Made by a program: the position numbers and the translations under genes
Part shown: one piece after another, positions 1 through 6,665 of the stretch
Layout of the letters: each line of letters begins with the position of its first letter
How positions within the stretch are numbered: position 1 is the first letter of the stretch
Notes under the pieces: generated by a model
What the model saw: the letters and a program-made list of their open reading frames with translations, nothing else
Told to the model about the DNA's origin: nothing
Databases searched by the model: none
Assembly: GCA_016288355.1 (NCBI GenBank)
Contig: JAEEYY010000107.1
Coordinates: forward strand, 1-12,158
DNA from: Synergistes sp.
Lineage (GTDB): Bacteria; Synergistota; Synergistia; Synergistales; Synergistaceae
Direction of reading: 5' to 3'
DNA: 12,158 nt

Positions 1-701
1 ACGGTGGAGCCGATCGTTTCTCCGTCTATAAGAAGCCGGCGAAGGTTGCCCTTTACTAGCATATCGAAGACGATAATGGGGATCTTATTGTCCTGGCAGA
101 GAGAAAATGCCGCCGCATCCATCACTTTTAGCTGTCTCCCGAGAGCGTCCATATAGGTGAGCTGAGGCAGTTTGACGGCGTCAGGATAGACAGTCGGGTC
201 TTTGTCATATATGCCGTCGACCTTTGTCGCCTTGATAACACACTCGGCCCCGATCTCGGAAGCGCGCAGCGCTGCTGTCGTATCGGTCGAAAAATAGGGC
301 GACCCGGTGCCTGCCGCAAATATCACTATACGCCCCTTCTCAAGATGGCGTATCGCGCGCCTCCGGATCACCGTCTCCGCGATCTGCCGCATTTCAATCG
401 CCGACTGGACGCGCGTAGGACAGTCAAGGCTCTCCAGGATATCCTGCAGCGCAAGCGCGTTGATAACGGTGCCCAGCATTCCCATATAGTCTGCCTGAGC
501 GCGCTCGATGCTTGTTGTCTGAGCGCCGCGTATTATATTTCCTCCGCCGACCACCATCGCTATCTGGATGCCGTGGGCCGCAACGTCGGCCACTTCCGTA
601 CAGATGCCGCGCACGGCGTCGTAGTCAAGTCCGAAACGTTCTTTTCCCGCAAGTATCTCGCCCGAAAGCTTAAGCAGTACTCTTTTGTATCTGCAGTCCA
701 T
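1..701 (-). CDS. pyrH: UMP kinase (uridylate kinase), C-terminus cut by window edge
   Basis: UMP kinase phosphorylates UMP to UDP with ATP, in the cytoplasm, during pyrimidine nucleotide synthesis. The bacterial enzyme is a hexamer of the amino acid kinase fold. My translation of the minus strand gives 233 codons before the edge. It shows KLSGE near residue 11, the phosphate-binding VVGGGNIIRG at 50-59, AAGTGSPYFSTDTTAA around 129-144 and ATKVDGIYDKDP at 158-169, all diagnostic of PyrH. The family is about 240 residues, so only a few C-terminal residues are missing. I chose ATG at 701, which has a modest AAAGG about 10 bases upstream. An in-frame ATG at 719 has no ribosome binding site. The gene lies downstream of rpsB and tsf, as in many bacteria, but a terminator separates it from tsf. 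I see no promoter in the short gap, so expression probably depends on read-through. Confidence 0.95.
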   Translation of the reverse strand, partial: MDCRYKRVLLKLSGEILAGKERFGLDYDAVRGICTEVADVAAHGIQIAMVVGGGNIIRGAQTTSIERAQADYMGMLGTVINALALQDILESLDCPTRVQSAIEMRQIAETVIRRRAIRHLEKGRIVIFAAGTGSPYFSTDTTAALRASEIGAECVIKATKVDGIYDKDPTVYPDAVKLPQLTYMDALGRQLKVMDAAAFSLCQDNKIPIIVFDMLVKGNLRRLLIDGETIGST

Positions 702-734
702 TTTCCAGCCGCCTTTCATTAAGATCTACGCATG

Positions 735-760
735 AAAAAAGCGAGGGAAAAATCCCTCGC
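735..760 (-). terminator. Rho-independent terminator between tsf and pyrH
   Basis: A perfect 8-bp inverted repeat, GCGAGGGA (741-748) and TCCCTCGC (753-760), has a 4-base loop. On the minus strand it is followed directly by six T residues (740-735). It lies just after the tsf stop at 778 and before the pyrH start at 701, so it fits an intrinsic terminator or partial attenuator of rpsB-tsf transcripts. Confidence 0.9.
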
Positions 761-777
761 TTCCGTGGCCGTTTTTG

Positions 778-1374
778 TTACGCCGCTATTTCGAAGCGGG
801 CAAAGCGCCTTACTATTATGTTTTCGCCTATCTTTGCGATATTCTCGACGACAAGGTCTTTCACCTTGATATCCGGATTGAGCGTGAACTTCTGCTCCAT
901 AAGGCAGTTCTCTTCGTAGAATTTGTTGATGCGCCCTTCGGCTATTCTCTCAAGCATCTTCTCGGGTTTGCCTTCCTCGCGCGCCTGAGCCATAATTACC
1001 GCCTTCTCATGCTCAAGGACGTCAGCGGGGACGTCTTCGGGCTTCACGTACGACGGGCTGGCCGCCGCGATGTGGAGCGCGATATCATGTCCGAGTTTGT
1101 TGAACTCTTCGGTGCGGGCAACGAAGTCTGTTTCGCAGTCGAGTTCAAGAAGAACGGCAAGCTTTGTATTGAAGTGCATGTATGTGAACATTTTTCCCTG
1201 AGACGCTTCACGTCCGGCCTTTTTAGCGGCTTTCGCAAGTCCCTTCTCACGGAGGTAGTCTATCGCTTTTTCCATATCGCCGCCGCATTCCACGAGGGCC
1301 TTTTTGCAGTCCATCATGCCGACTGAAGTGCGGGCGCGAAGCTCTGATACCATTGCTGCGGTTATATTAGCCAT
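778..1374 (-). CDS. tsf: Translation elongation factor Ts (short form)
   Basis: EF-Ts is the guanine nucleotide exchange factor that regenerates EF-Tu-GTP in the cytoplasm. The 198-residue product begins with the N-terminal UBA-like module. The first family signature (LRARTSVGMMDCKKAL) is at residues 12-27 and the EF-Tu-contacting TDFVAR is at 82-87. The length matches the short EF-Ts class of about 200 residues, not the E. coli form of about 283, so part of the second core subdomain region is absent, as is usual for this class. The ATG at 1374 has AGGAG about 7 bases upstream, lying within the last codons of rpsB. The rpsB stop is one base away, indicating tight translational coupling. The gene ends in TAA, followed by a hairpin terminator. 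Confidence 0.97.
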   Translation of the reverse strand: MANITAAMVSELRARTSVGMMDCKKALVECGGDMEKAIDYLREKGLAKAAKKAGREASQGKMFTYMHFNTKLAVLLELDCETDFVARTEEFNKLGHDIALHIAAASPSYVKPEDVPADVLEHEKAVIMAQAREEGKPEKMLERIAEGRINKFYEENCLMEQKFTLNPDIKVKDLVVENIAKIGENIIVRRFARFEIAA

Positions 1375-1375
1375 C

Positions 1376-2203
1376 TTAGTTCTCCTTCCAGCCCTTCTGA
1401 TCCGCGAGTTCTTTGCCGCGGATCTTTATCTCATCTTCCGAAAGATCGTCGCGCGGCGCCTCTGCCTCTGCTTCCTGCGCCGGCTCTTCGGCTGCTTCCT
1501 CTTCCGCCGGACGTGCATCCTGTCCCTGACGTCCCTCGATGAATGCGTTTGCCATAAGGCCGACGACGAGCTCGATAGCGCGGATAGCGTCATCGTTGCC
1601 GGGAATCGGGTAGTCTATGTAGTCAGGATCGCAGTTTGTGTCGACGATAGCGATAACAGGTATGCCAAGTTTGCGCGCTTCAAGGACCGCTATTGCCTCA
1701 CGGCGAGGGTCGATGACGAAGACCGCATCGGGCGTCTCCTTCATCTCTTTGATCCCGGAGAGGTATTTCTCCAGTTTGTCGCGCTCTTTGCGGAGCTGGA
1801 CGACTTCTTTTTTCGGATATTTGTTGATGCTGCCGTCTTCTTCCATCTGCTCCAGCTCGACCATCCGCATCACGCGGCGGCGAATCGTTGTGAAGTTGGT
1901 AAGAAGTCCGCCGAGCCAGCGCTGGTTGATATAGAACTGGCCGCATTTGAGCGCTTCGTCGTGGATAGGATCCTGAGCCTGGCGCTTTGTACCGACAAAG
2001 AGGATGCTTCCGCCTTCTTTGGCTACCTCGCGCACGAAGTCATAAGCTTTTTCAAGCCCTTTGACTGTCTTCTGCAGGTCAATGATATAGATCCCGTTGC
2101 GCTCCGTGAAGATGAACGGCTTCATCTTCGGATTCCAGCGCCTTGTCTGGTGTCCGAAGTGGACGCCGCACTCAAGAAGCTGTTTCATACTTACTACACC
2201 CAT
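1376..2203 (-). CDS. rpsB: 30S ribosomal protein S2 with acidic C-terminal tail
   Basis: Ribosomal protein S2 sits on the back of the 30S subunit and is among the last proteins assembled. The 275-residue product has the N-terminal family signature (LLECGVHFGHQTRRW, residues 9-23), then GIYIIDLQKT (37-46), QRWLGGLLTNF (94-104) and IPVIAIVDTNCDPD (181-194). Residues 226-275 form an extra Glu/Ala-rich acidic tail ending in a short charged segment. Such tails vary between phyla. The start ATG at 2203 has a strong AGGAGG about 8 bases upstream. It is the first gene of the rpsB-tsf unit, with its own promoter and a structured leader. Confidence 0.97.
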   Translation of the reverse strand: MGVVSMKQLLECGVHFGHQTRRWNPKMKPFIFTERNGIYIIDLQKTVKGLEKAYDFVREVAKEGGSILFVGTKRQAQDPIHDEALKCGQFYINQRWLGGLLTNFTTIRRRVMRMVELEQMEEDGSINKYPKKEVVQLRKERDKLEKYLSGIKEMKETPDAVFVIDPRREAIAVLEARKLGIPVIAIVDTNCDPDYIDYPIPGNDDAIRAIELVVGLMANAFIEGRQGQDARPAEEEAAEEPAQEAEAEAPRDDLSEDEIKIRGKELADQKGWKEN

Positions 2204-2303
2204 TTGTATCCCTCCTGTTTTTTTCCTCCGTGCGCTTCATCCGCAAAAGAGCCCGCATACGGGGAACCTCTTTTTCGTCGCCGCACGTGTGGATTGCACA
2301 ACG
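2204..2303 (-). promoter_or_regulatory. Structured 5' leader of rpsB, including its ribosome binding site
   Basis: The roughly 100-base leader predicted from the promoter can fold. The outer stem pairs GTGCG (2286-2282) with CGCAC (2234-2230). Inside it, a 7-bp AAAAGAG/CTCTTTT stem (2274-2268 with 2251-2245) is followed by an asymmetric 4-base bulge and a 4-bp CCCG/CGGG stem (2263-2260 with 2255-2252) closed by a tetraloop. An A-rich single-stranded stretch and AGGAGG then lead into the ATG. S2 leaders with autoregulatory structures are known in other bacteria. Whether this one binds S2 is inference. The inner hairpin, with its CTCTTTT arm, could also slow polymerase coming from panF. Confidence 0.55.
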
Positions 2304-2309
2304 CTCTTA

Positions 2310-2339
2310 AGTATATCACACTATCAAAAATTATTGCAA
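2310..2339 (-). promoter_or_regulatory. Sigma70-type promoter for rpsB-tsf
   Basis: On the minus strand the -35 element is TTGCAA (2339-2334) and the -10 element is TATACT (2315-2310), separated by 18 bases. Both match the housekeeping consensus at 4 to 5 of 6 positions. The predicted start is near 2303, about 100 bases before the rpsB ATG. The promoter begins only a few bases after the panF stop codon. Confidence 0.7.
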
Positions 2340-2343
2340 ACCT

Positions 2344-3828
2344 TTAACCCTGCATATCAAATATTCTGAGCCGTTCCTCGCTCTCCTGTTTTCCCAAAAG
2401 GCTCCCCAGCACAAACGCGGCGGCTGATATCACAAGCGCAGGCACTATCGCGGTAGTCCCTGCTATGCTCGTCTTGGTTATAGTGAACCAGAAAAACGCT
2501 GCAGCGCCGGCAAGCATCGAAAGCACCGCACCTGTCGAATTAGCGCGGCGCCAGTACAGTCCGAAGAGCGTCGGGCAGAAGAATACGGCTTCAAGCCCGC
2601 CGAACGCAAAAAGATTTATCCAGACCAAAAGTGACGGCGGGTTCATCGCCGCCAGAAAAACAAACAGACCTGCAATGGCGGTTATAATGAGGCTCATGCC
2701 GCGCACTTTCTTCGGCGGCAGCTTTTTCTCATCGTTTTTGGCGATGTAATGGAAATAAAGATCCTTAACTATCGCTGCCGAGCACATGATCAGCATAGAG
2801 TCAACGGTGGACATTATCGCGGCAAGCGGACCGGCTATGAATACCCCGGCCCAGAAAGGTGACAGCAGTCTGACGGTAAGCGTAGGCACCGCAAGATCCC
2901 CGACTTTTATATCAGGGATGACCGCGCGTCCCATTGCCCCTACGAGATGCATCGCAAGCATCGTAAATCCTACGACAAACGTTCCGATTATCATCGCGTT
3001 GTGCATCGAGCGTGAGTCCCTGTACCCCATGCACTTCTGCGTGGTCTGAGGAAGGCCGAGTATACCTATGCCGACAAGCACCCAGAATGAGAGGATATAA
3101 GGCTTGGGGATAGCGTCTCCCGCTCCCCCGGGCGTCAGCAGCTTCGGATCCGCGGCATATAGCGTGCTCATGATGTTTTCCACGCCGCCGCCGGCTGAAA
3201 CTACTGCAAGAAGGATAGCAACTGAAGCTATCAGCATCATTACGCCCTGTATCGTATCAGTAAGCACGACCGCACGGAAGCCCCCAACCGTAGTGTATAT
3301 GACGACTGTAAGGCCGAATATCACAAGCCCTGTCTGATAGGAATAGCCGGTGACGGCTTCGAAGAGGCGGGCGCCGCCTATGAACTGCGCGAGCATCGAC
3401 GCCATAAAGAAAACAAGTATCGCAAGCGACGACAGCACGACCACGGCGTCACTCGAATAGCGCGCGCGTATAAAGTCCGTGATAGTCACGGCGCCGGTGC
3501 GGCGTGCCACCAGCGCAAAGCGCTTGCCCAGTACGCCGAGCGTCAGAAACGCAGTCGGCACCTGTATCATCGAAAGTAGGATCCAGCCGAGGCCGACATT
3601 ATACGCAACGCCGGGACCGCCAACGAAGCTGCTTGCGCTGGTATAGGTGGTTATTATCGCCATAGCGAGGACAAAACCGCCCATGGAGCGGCTTCCGAGG
3701 AAGTATTCCTCCATAAAGCCCCTGGTGTCGCTTTTCTTTGCGGCCGCACGGTTGCCCCATAAAGCTATGCCCATTATCAGGACGAAATACAGGACGAGAG
3801 GCAGTATCATTCCGGAGTTACCGCTCAT
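2344..3828 (-). CDS. panF: Sodium/pantothenate symporter PanF
   Basis: PanF imports pantothenate (vitamin B5) with Na+ across the inner membrane for coenzyme A synthesis. It belongs to the sodium:solute symporter (SSS) family. The 494-residue product is strongly hydrophobic, with about 12-13 membrane segments. It closely follows my memory of E. coli PanF: EYFLGSRSMGG near residue 41, TYTSASSFVGGPGVAY around 61-76, QFIGGARL, GGFRAVVLTDTIQG, GRAVIPDI and AAIMSTVDSML. The ATG at 3828 has GAGGAG about 8 bases upstream and overlaps the yhdT stop (ATGA, 3825-3828), so the two are translationally coupled. A different SSS substrate is possible, but the yhdT partner favours pantothenate. I see no clear terminator between its stop and the rpsB promoter. 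Confidence 0.92.
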   Translation of the reverse strand: MSGNSGMILPLVLYFVLIMGIALWGNRAAAKKSDTRGFMEEYFLGSRSMGGFVLAMAIITTYTSASSFVGGPGVAYNVGLGWILLSMIQVPTAFLTLGVLGKRFALVARRTGAVTITDFIRARYSSDAVVVLSSLAILVFFMASMLAQFIGGARLFEAVTGYSYQTGLVIFGLTVVIYTTVGGFRAVVLTDTIQGVMMLIASVAILLAVVSAGGGVENIMSTLYAADPKLLTPGGAGDAIPKPYILSFWVLVGIGILGLPQTTQKCMGYRDSRSMHNAMIIGTFVVGFTMLAMHLVGAMGRAVIPDIKVGDLAVPTLTVRLLSPFWAGVFIAGPLAAIMSTVDSMLIMCSAAIVKDLYFHYIAKNDEKKLPPKKVRGMSLIITAIAGLFVFLAAMNPPSLLVWINLFAFGGLEAVFFCPTLFGLYWRRANSTGAVLSMLAGAAAFFWFTITKTSIAGTTAIVPALVISAAAFVLGSLLGKQESEERLRIFDMQG

Positions 3829-4094
3829 TTTTTATTCTCCTCTTCATCATCGTCAAGAGGGAGCTCGCAGAAAAAGAGTTTCACGCAGAGCCAAAGAAGT
3901 ACGGATATCCCTATATACCCCGCTATGCAGCTGTAGAAGAACCATTCCGGAAAGCCAAAAACGAAACGGTACTTTGACGGATCGTCTCCGAAGCCGTACG
4001 CAGTGATATACCACCACGCGAAGAACAGTACGTACAGGCATATCACTATCAGAGTCTCTCTTTTAGCTGCCCGCACAAACTTCTTTGAAACCAT
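3825..4094 (-). CDS. yhdT: YhdT-family small membrane protein (DUF997) paired with PanF
   Basis: This is an 89-residue inner-membrane protein of the YhdT/DUF997 family. Two hydrophobic segments are visible at about residues 13-37 and 48-75, with a GFPEWFF motif between them. An acidic and lysine tail (LDDDEEENKK) follows. Length, topology, the GFPxWF motif and the acidic C-terminus agree with E. coli YhdT, which also lies directly upstream of panF. The function is not established. The fixed pairing suggests an accessory subunit or folding partner of the symporter. The ATG at 4094 has AAGGA about 5 bases upstream. It is the first gene of the two-gene unit. Confidence 0.88.
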   Translation of the reverse strand: MVSKKFVRAAKRETLIVICLYVLFFAWWYITAYGFGDDPSKYRFVFGFPEWFFYSCIAGYIGISVLLWLCVKLFFCELPLDDDEEENKK

Positions 4095-4136
4095 GTCGTT
4101 CCTTTAAACCTCCGTTTTATTTTTGTCCCGTATACA

Positions 4137-4177
4137 CGGAGCCTATAGCGGATAAGTATATTACAAAAACGGCTCCG
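4137..4177 (-). promoter_or_regulatory. Candidate promoter/operator region of yhdT-panF
   Basis: A -10-like TATACT lies at 4160-4155, but no good -35 is found 16-18 bases upstream. The -10 sits in the 27-base loop of a 7-bp inverted repeat, CGGAGCC (4137-4143) and GGCTCCG (4171-4177). A new promoter is expected here because the preceding unit ends at the terminator at 4186-4222. The weak -35 plus flanking repeat would fit an activator- or repressor-controlled promoter, but this is inference from short motifs. Confidence 0.3.
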
Positions 4178-4185
4178 CGGCACAT

Positions 4186-4222
4186 AAAAAATAAAAAATG
4201 GCGGATGAGGCCGTCATCCGCC
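4186..4222 (-). terminator. Rho-independent terminator of the molybdenum cofactor cluster
   Basis: A perfect 9-bp inverted repeat, GGCGGATGA (4200-4208) and TCATCCGCC (4214-4222), has a 5-base loop. On the minus strand it is followed by a T-rich run (4198-4186, two runs of six T split by one A). It lies 35 bases after the MogA stop and ends the long run of genes from 12158. Confidence 0.88.
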
Positions 4223-4256
4223 GCCGGTCATATCCAGAATACACCGTTTTTGCGCA

Positions 4257-5087
4257 TCAGGACGCGCTGTGATGGTGATGATGGTTTCCGCATTCGGAAG
4301 AAAGCCCCGTAAGCGTCTCAACGGCATGGCGCAGTCCGCCGGAAACGGCTTCGAAGCACTGTGATGCTCCCCGCATGCTTCCCGGAAAGGATATTATAAG
4401 AGAATTGCCCTTTACAACGGCTACAGAACGCGTAAGGAATGCCCGGGGCGTGTACTTCAGCGTTTCCATCCGCATCATCTCGCCGAAGCCGGGAACATAC
4501 TTATCCGCTATAGAAAGAAGCGCTTCGGGTGTGTTGTCGCGCGGGGAAAGTCCGGTGCCGCCCGTAGTAAGTATCAGGTTTATCCCCTGTGAGGCCCATT
4601 CGCATACCGTCCCGCATATCGCATCAGGGTCATCGGGCACGATTCTCTTCTTTTCGGTAACGCAGCCCATGTTGAACGCAAGACGCTCAAGTTCGGGGCC
4701 GGCAGTGTCGATGCGTTCGCCGCGGCTGCCCTTGTCGCTTACGGTAAGCACCGCGGTCCTTACCGGCGTCCATATCTCGACAGCTTCAGAGACCCCGAGA
4801 AAACCCGCTCTGCAGACCGAAAAAGTTCCGCTTGCAGCGTTCCAGCGCAGCAGCGCATTATTCTCGCCGGCGGACAAAAAGTCTCCGTCTCCTATGACAG
4901 CCTGCTGCGGCAGCACGACAGTCATCGCAGCGGCCGCTTTTTCATCTGTGAGAGCTTCCCCCGCGTGAGCATATCTCAACGGCAGTTCAACGTCGTTTAT
5001 ACAGCTGCTGCCGGCCTTATTCGTATGCACATAGCAGAGCGTGTGATCTCCGATAAGCGCCGGAGCATAAAGCCTGAGAATCCTCAT
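4257..5087 (-). CDS. mogA: MogA/MoaB molybdopterin adenylyltransferase with extra N-terminal domain and His-rich tail
   Basis: MogA/MoaB proteins adenylylate molybdopterin with ATP, the step before MoeA inserts molybdate. With ATG at 5087 the product is 276 residues; this start has GGAGGGG about 6 bases upstream. An in-frame ATG at 5102 lacks a good site. Residues from about 109 form the catalytic domain: TAVLTVSDKGSRGE and DTAGP, the MPT-binding TTGGTG (174-179) followed by LSPRDNTPEA, and SFPGSMRGA near 233-241. MogA/MoaB alone is about 165-195 residues. The first 105 or so residues are an added region that I do not recognise. It does not show the usual motifs of the MOSC domain that is fused to MogA in some anaerobes. 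Residues 269-273 are five consecutive histidines near the C-terminus. This is the last Moco gene before the terminator, 92 bases after moaC. Confidence 0.9.
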   Translation of the reverse strand: MRILRLYAPALIGDHTLCYVHTNKAGSSCINDVELPLRYAHAGEALTDEKAAAAMTVVLPQQAVIGDGDFLSAGENNALLRWNAASGTFSVCRAGFLGVSEAVEIWTPVRTAVLTVSDKGSRGERIDTAGPELERLAFNMGCVTEKKRIVPDDPDAICGTVCEWASQGINLILTTGGTGLSPRDNTPEALLSIADKYVPGFGEMMRMETLKYTPRAFLTRSVAVVKGNSLIISFPGSMRGASQCFEAVSGGLRHAVETLTGLSSECGNHHHHHSAS

Positions 5088-5179
5088 TACTATCCCCTCC
5101 ATCGCAGCTCTCGTCCCGCTGTTTTCGCAAACCGGGCCCGACGCCGCTTTCCTGTATATTTTGGTTTTGTTCCGAAGGA

Positions 5180-5677
5180 CTATTCCTGTTTTCCGTATCC
5201 TGTATCAGCGTTCCATTCACCGCTTTTGCCGCCTGTTTTCCGGAGCAGCCGTATGTCTTTTATGACCATGCCCTTGTCTATGCCCTTGCACATATCATAG
5301 AAAGTGAGCGCGGCGGCCGAAACCCCGGTAAGCGCTTCCATCTCCACACCTGTCACCTCGGATGCGGAGGCTTCGCACGTTATCTTTACGGCTTTTTTTT
5401 CACGGTCGAGATCGCAGCGTACCTTTACGTTGTCAAGACGTATATTGTGGCAGAGCGGTATCAGCTCCGGAGTTCTCTTAGCGCCCATTATGCCGCCGAG
5501 TTCCGCGATTCTGAAAGGATCTCCTTTTTTTACCGCGCCTTTCGATACCGTTTCGTATATCCCGTCAGGCAGATATATCCACCCTTCCGCCCAGGCGGTT
5601 CTTTTCGTGACGGTCTTTCCGCTGACGTCGACGAGCGTTGGACGCCCCTCCGCGTCAAAGTGCGTATATTCTCCCAT
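5180..5677 (-). CDS. moaC: Cyclic pyranopterin monophosphate synthase MoaC
   Basis: MoaC converts the MoaA product 3',8-cyclo-7,8-dihydro-GTP to cyclic pyranopterin monophosphate, in the cytoplasm. The 165-residue length is normal (E. coli 161). Visible motifs are TLVDVSGK near residue 14, GGIMGAKRTPELIPLCHNI (61-79) with the conserved Lys and His, GVEMEALTGVSAAALTFYDMCK (111-132) with the conserved Glu pair and Asp, and DKGMVIKDIRLLRKTGGKSG (134-153). These carry the active-site residues of the family. The ATG at 5677 has AGGAGG about 5 bases upstream, overlapping the moaA stop codon, so the two genes are coupled. The 92-base gap to mogA shows no clear promoter or terminator. Confidence 0.97.
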   Translation of the reverse strand: MGEYTHFDAEGRPTLVDVSGKTVTKRTAWAEGWIYLPDGIYETVSKGAVKKGDPFRIAELGGIMGAKRTPELIPLCHNIRLDNVKVRCDLDREKKAVKITCEASASEVTGVEMEALTGVSAAALTFYDMCKGIDKGMVIKDIRLLRKTGGKSGEWNADTGYGKQE

Positions 5678-5678
5678 T

Positions 5679-6665
5679 TTATCCTCCTATCCCGGACATC
5701 CGGATATTGCCGTTTTTAACGTCATCCCAGCAGCGCGGCTTGGCTGCCGCTGCGGCAAGTATGGCGTCGCGCAGGGCGCTTTCGCTGCGGCTCTGGATCA
5801 GCTCCTTAAGCGGTATCTCTTTCGGGTTGAAAAGGCAGGTCCGGAGCTTTCCCTCCGCCGATATCCTGAGCCGGTTGCAGTTTTTGCAGAAGTGGTTTGA
5901 AACTGCTGTGATTATACCTATCCGGTCGCCGGTCTTTCTGTTCACGTAATATTCCGCAGGGCCGTTGCTGCTGACGCCGTCCCCTTCGCTTTTTTCCCAG
6001 GAAGCGCCGTCGGGCAGCGCTTTGAGCAGATCGCTCCCCATGATGAAAGCATCTTTCGTCCAAATGCTCTCCTGCAGCGGCATGAATTCTATAAGACGCA
6101 GAAGAAGCCCTTCGCGGCGGGCGTAAGCGAGCATCGCCGGCACTTCGGTATCATTGAAGCCCCTTATCAGCACGGCGTTGAGCTTTATATTATCTATTCC
6201 TTCGGCCTTTGCCGCAGCTATGCCGGCAAACACATCCTCAATACGGCCCAGACGTGTCACCTGCGCAAATTTCCGTGCATCCACGGTGTCCAGGCTGACG
6301 TTAAGGTAATCTATGCGGGCCTCCGCCAGCTCCCTGGCATAATTAACGAGAAGAGAGGCATTTGTGGTCAGAGCGATCTTTACATCCGGCATCTCTTCGC
6401 GCAGTTCCTTCATAAAGGGGACGAGACCCCTGCGCACGAGAGGCTCTCCGCCGGTGAAGCGGAATTTTTCGACGCCGAGTCCGCGGAAAACGCGGCAGAG
6501 GAATTTTATATCCTCATAGCGCAGTATATCGGCATGGCTGATGCACTCCACTCCTTCCGGCGGCATACAGTAAAGGCAGCGGTAGTTGCATCTGTCGGTA
6601 ACGGATATCCGCAGATAATTAAGCCGGCGGCCGTAGCTGTCTTTCAGTTCCTTCACTTCGGCCAT
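5679..6665 (-). CDS. moaA: GTP 3',8-cyclase MoaA (radical SAM)
   Basis: MoaA is the radical SAM enzyme that starts molybdopterin synthesis by cyclising GTP. From ATG 6665 it is 328 residues, against 329 in E. coli. The N-terminal [4Fe-4S] motif CNYRCLYC places cysteines at 26, 30 and 33. FTGGEPLVR (70-78) is the SAM-binding glycine motif. The C-terminal second cluster shows Cys 260, 263 and 277 in CxxC-x13-C spacing. The protein ends in MSGIGG, the conserved C-terminal Gly-Gly needed by MoaA. A GTG at 6701 is in frame, but the 6665 start matches family length better. Either start overlaps the 3' end of the MoeA/PBP gene (13 bases from 6665), implying coupling. The ribosome binding site is mediocre (GAGGAG about 13 bases upstream). 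Confidence 0.97.
   Translation of the reverse strand: MAEVKELKDSYGRRLNYLRISVTDRCNYRCLYCMPPEGVECISHADILRYEDIKFLCRVFRGLGVEKFRFTGGEPLVRRGLVPFMKELREEMPDVKIALTTNASLLVNYARELAEARIDYLNVSLDTVDARKFAQVTRLGRIEDVFAGIAAAKAEGIDNIKLNAVLIRGFNDTEVPAMLAYARREGLLLRLIEFMPLQESIWTKDAFIMGSDLLKALPDGASWEKSEGDGVSSNGPAEYYVNRKTGDRIGIITAVSNHFCKNCNRLRISAEGKLRTCLFNPKEIPLKELIQSRSESALRDAILAAAAAKPRCWDDVKNGNIRMSGIGG

Noticed and set aside
775..1326. Plus-strand open frame opposite tsf (about 183 codons)
   Set aside because: It is the mirror of the EF-Ts coding sequence and has no independent evidence.
1304..2347. Long plus-strand open frame opposite tsf and rpsB (about 347 codons)
   Set aside because: It is wholly antisense to rpsB and the tsf start, has no ribosome binding site or recognisable domain, and arises from the codon bias of the ribosomal genes.
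4257..4290. Engineered His-tag or vector sequence
   Set aside because: The histidine run is encoded with mixed codons inside a native operon and is followed by more codons and a natural terminator. No vector sequence is seen.
4375..4968. Plus-strand open frame opposite mogA (about 197 codons)
   Set aside because: It is antisense to the confident MogA catalytic domain, Ser/Pro-rich, and has no start signal.
5088..5179. A small gene or terminator between moaC and mogA
   Set aside because: The 92 bases hold no open frame with a ribosome binding site and no hairpin followed by a T run. It reads as an untranslated spacer carrying the mogA ribosome binding site.
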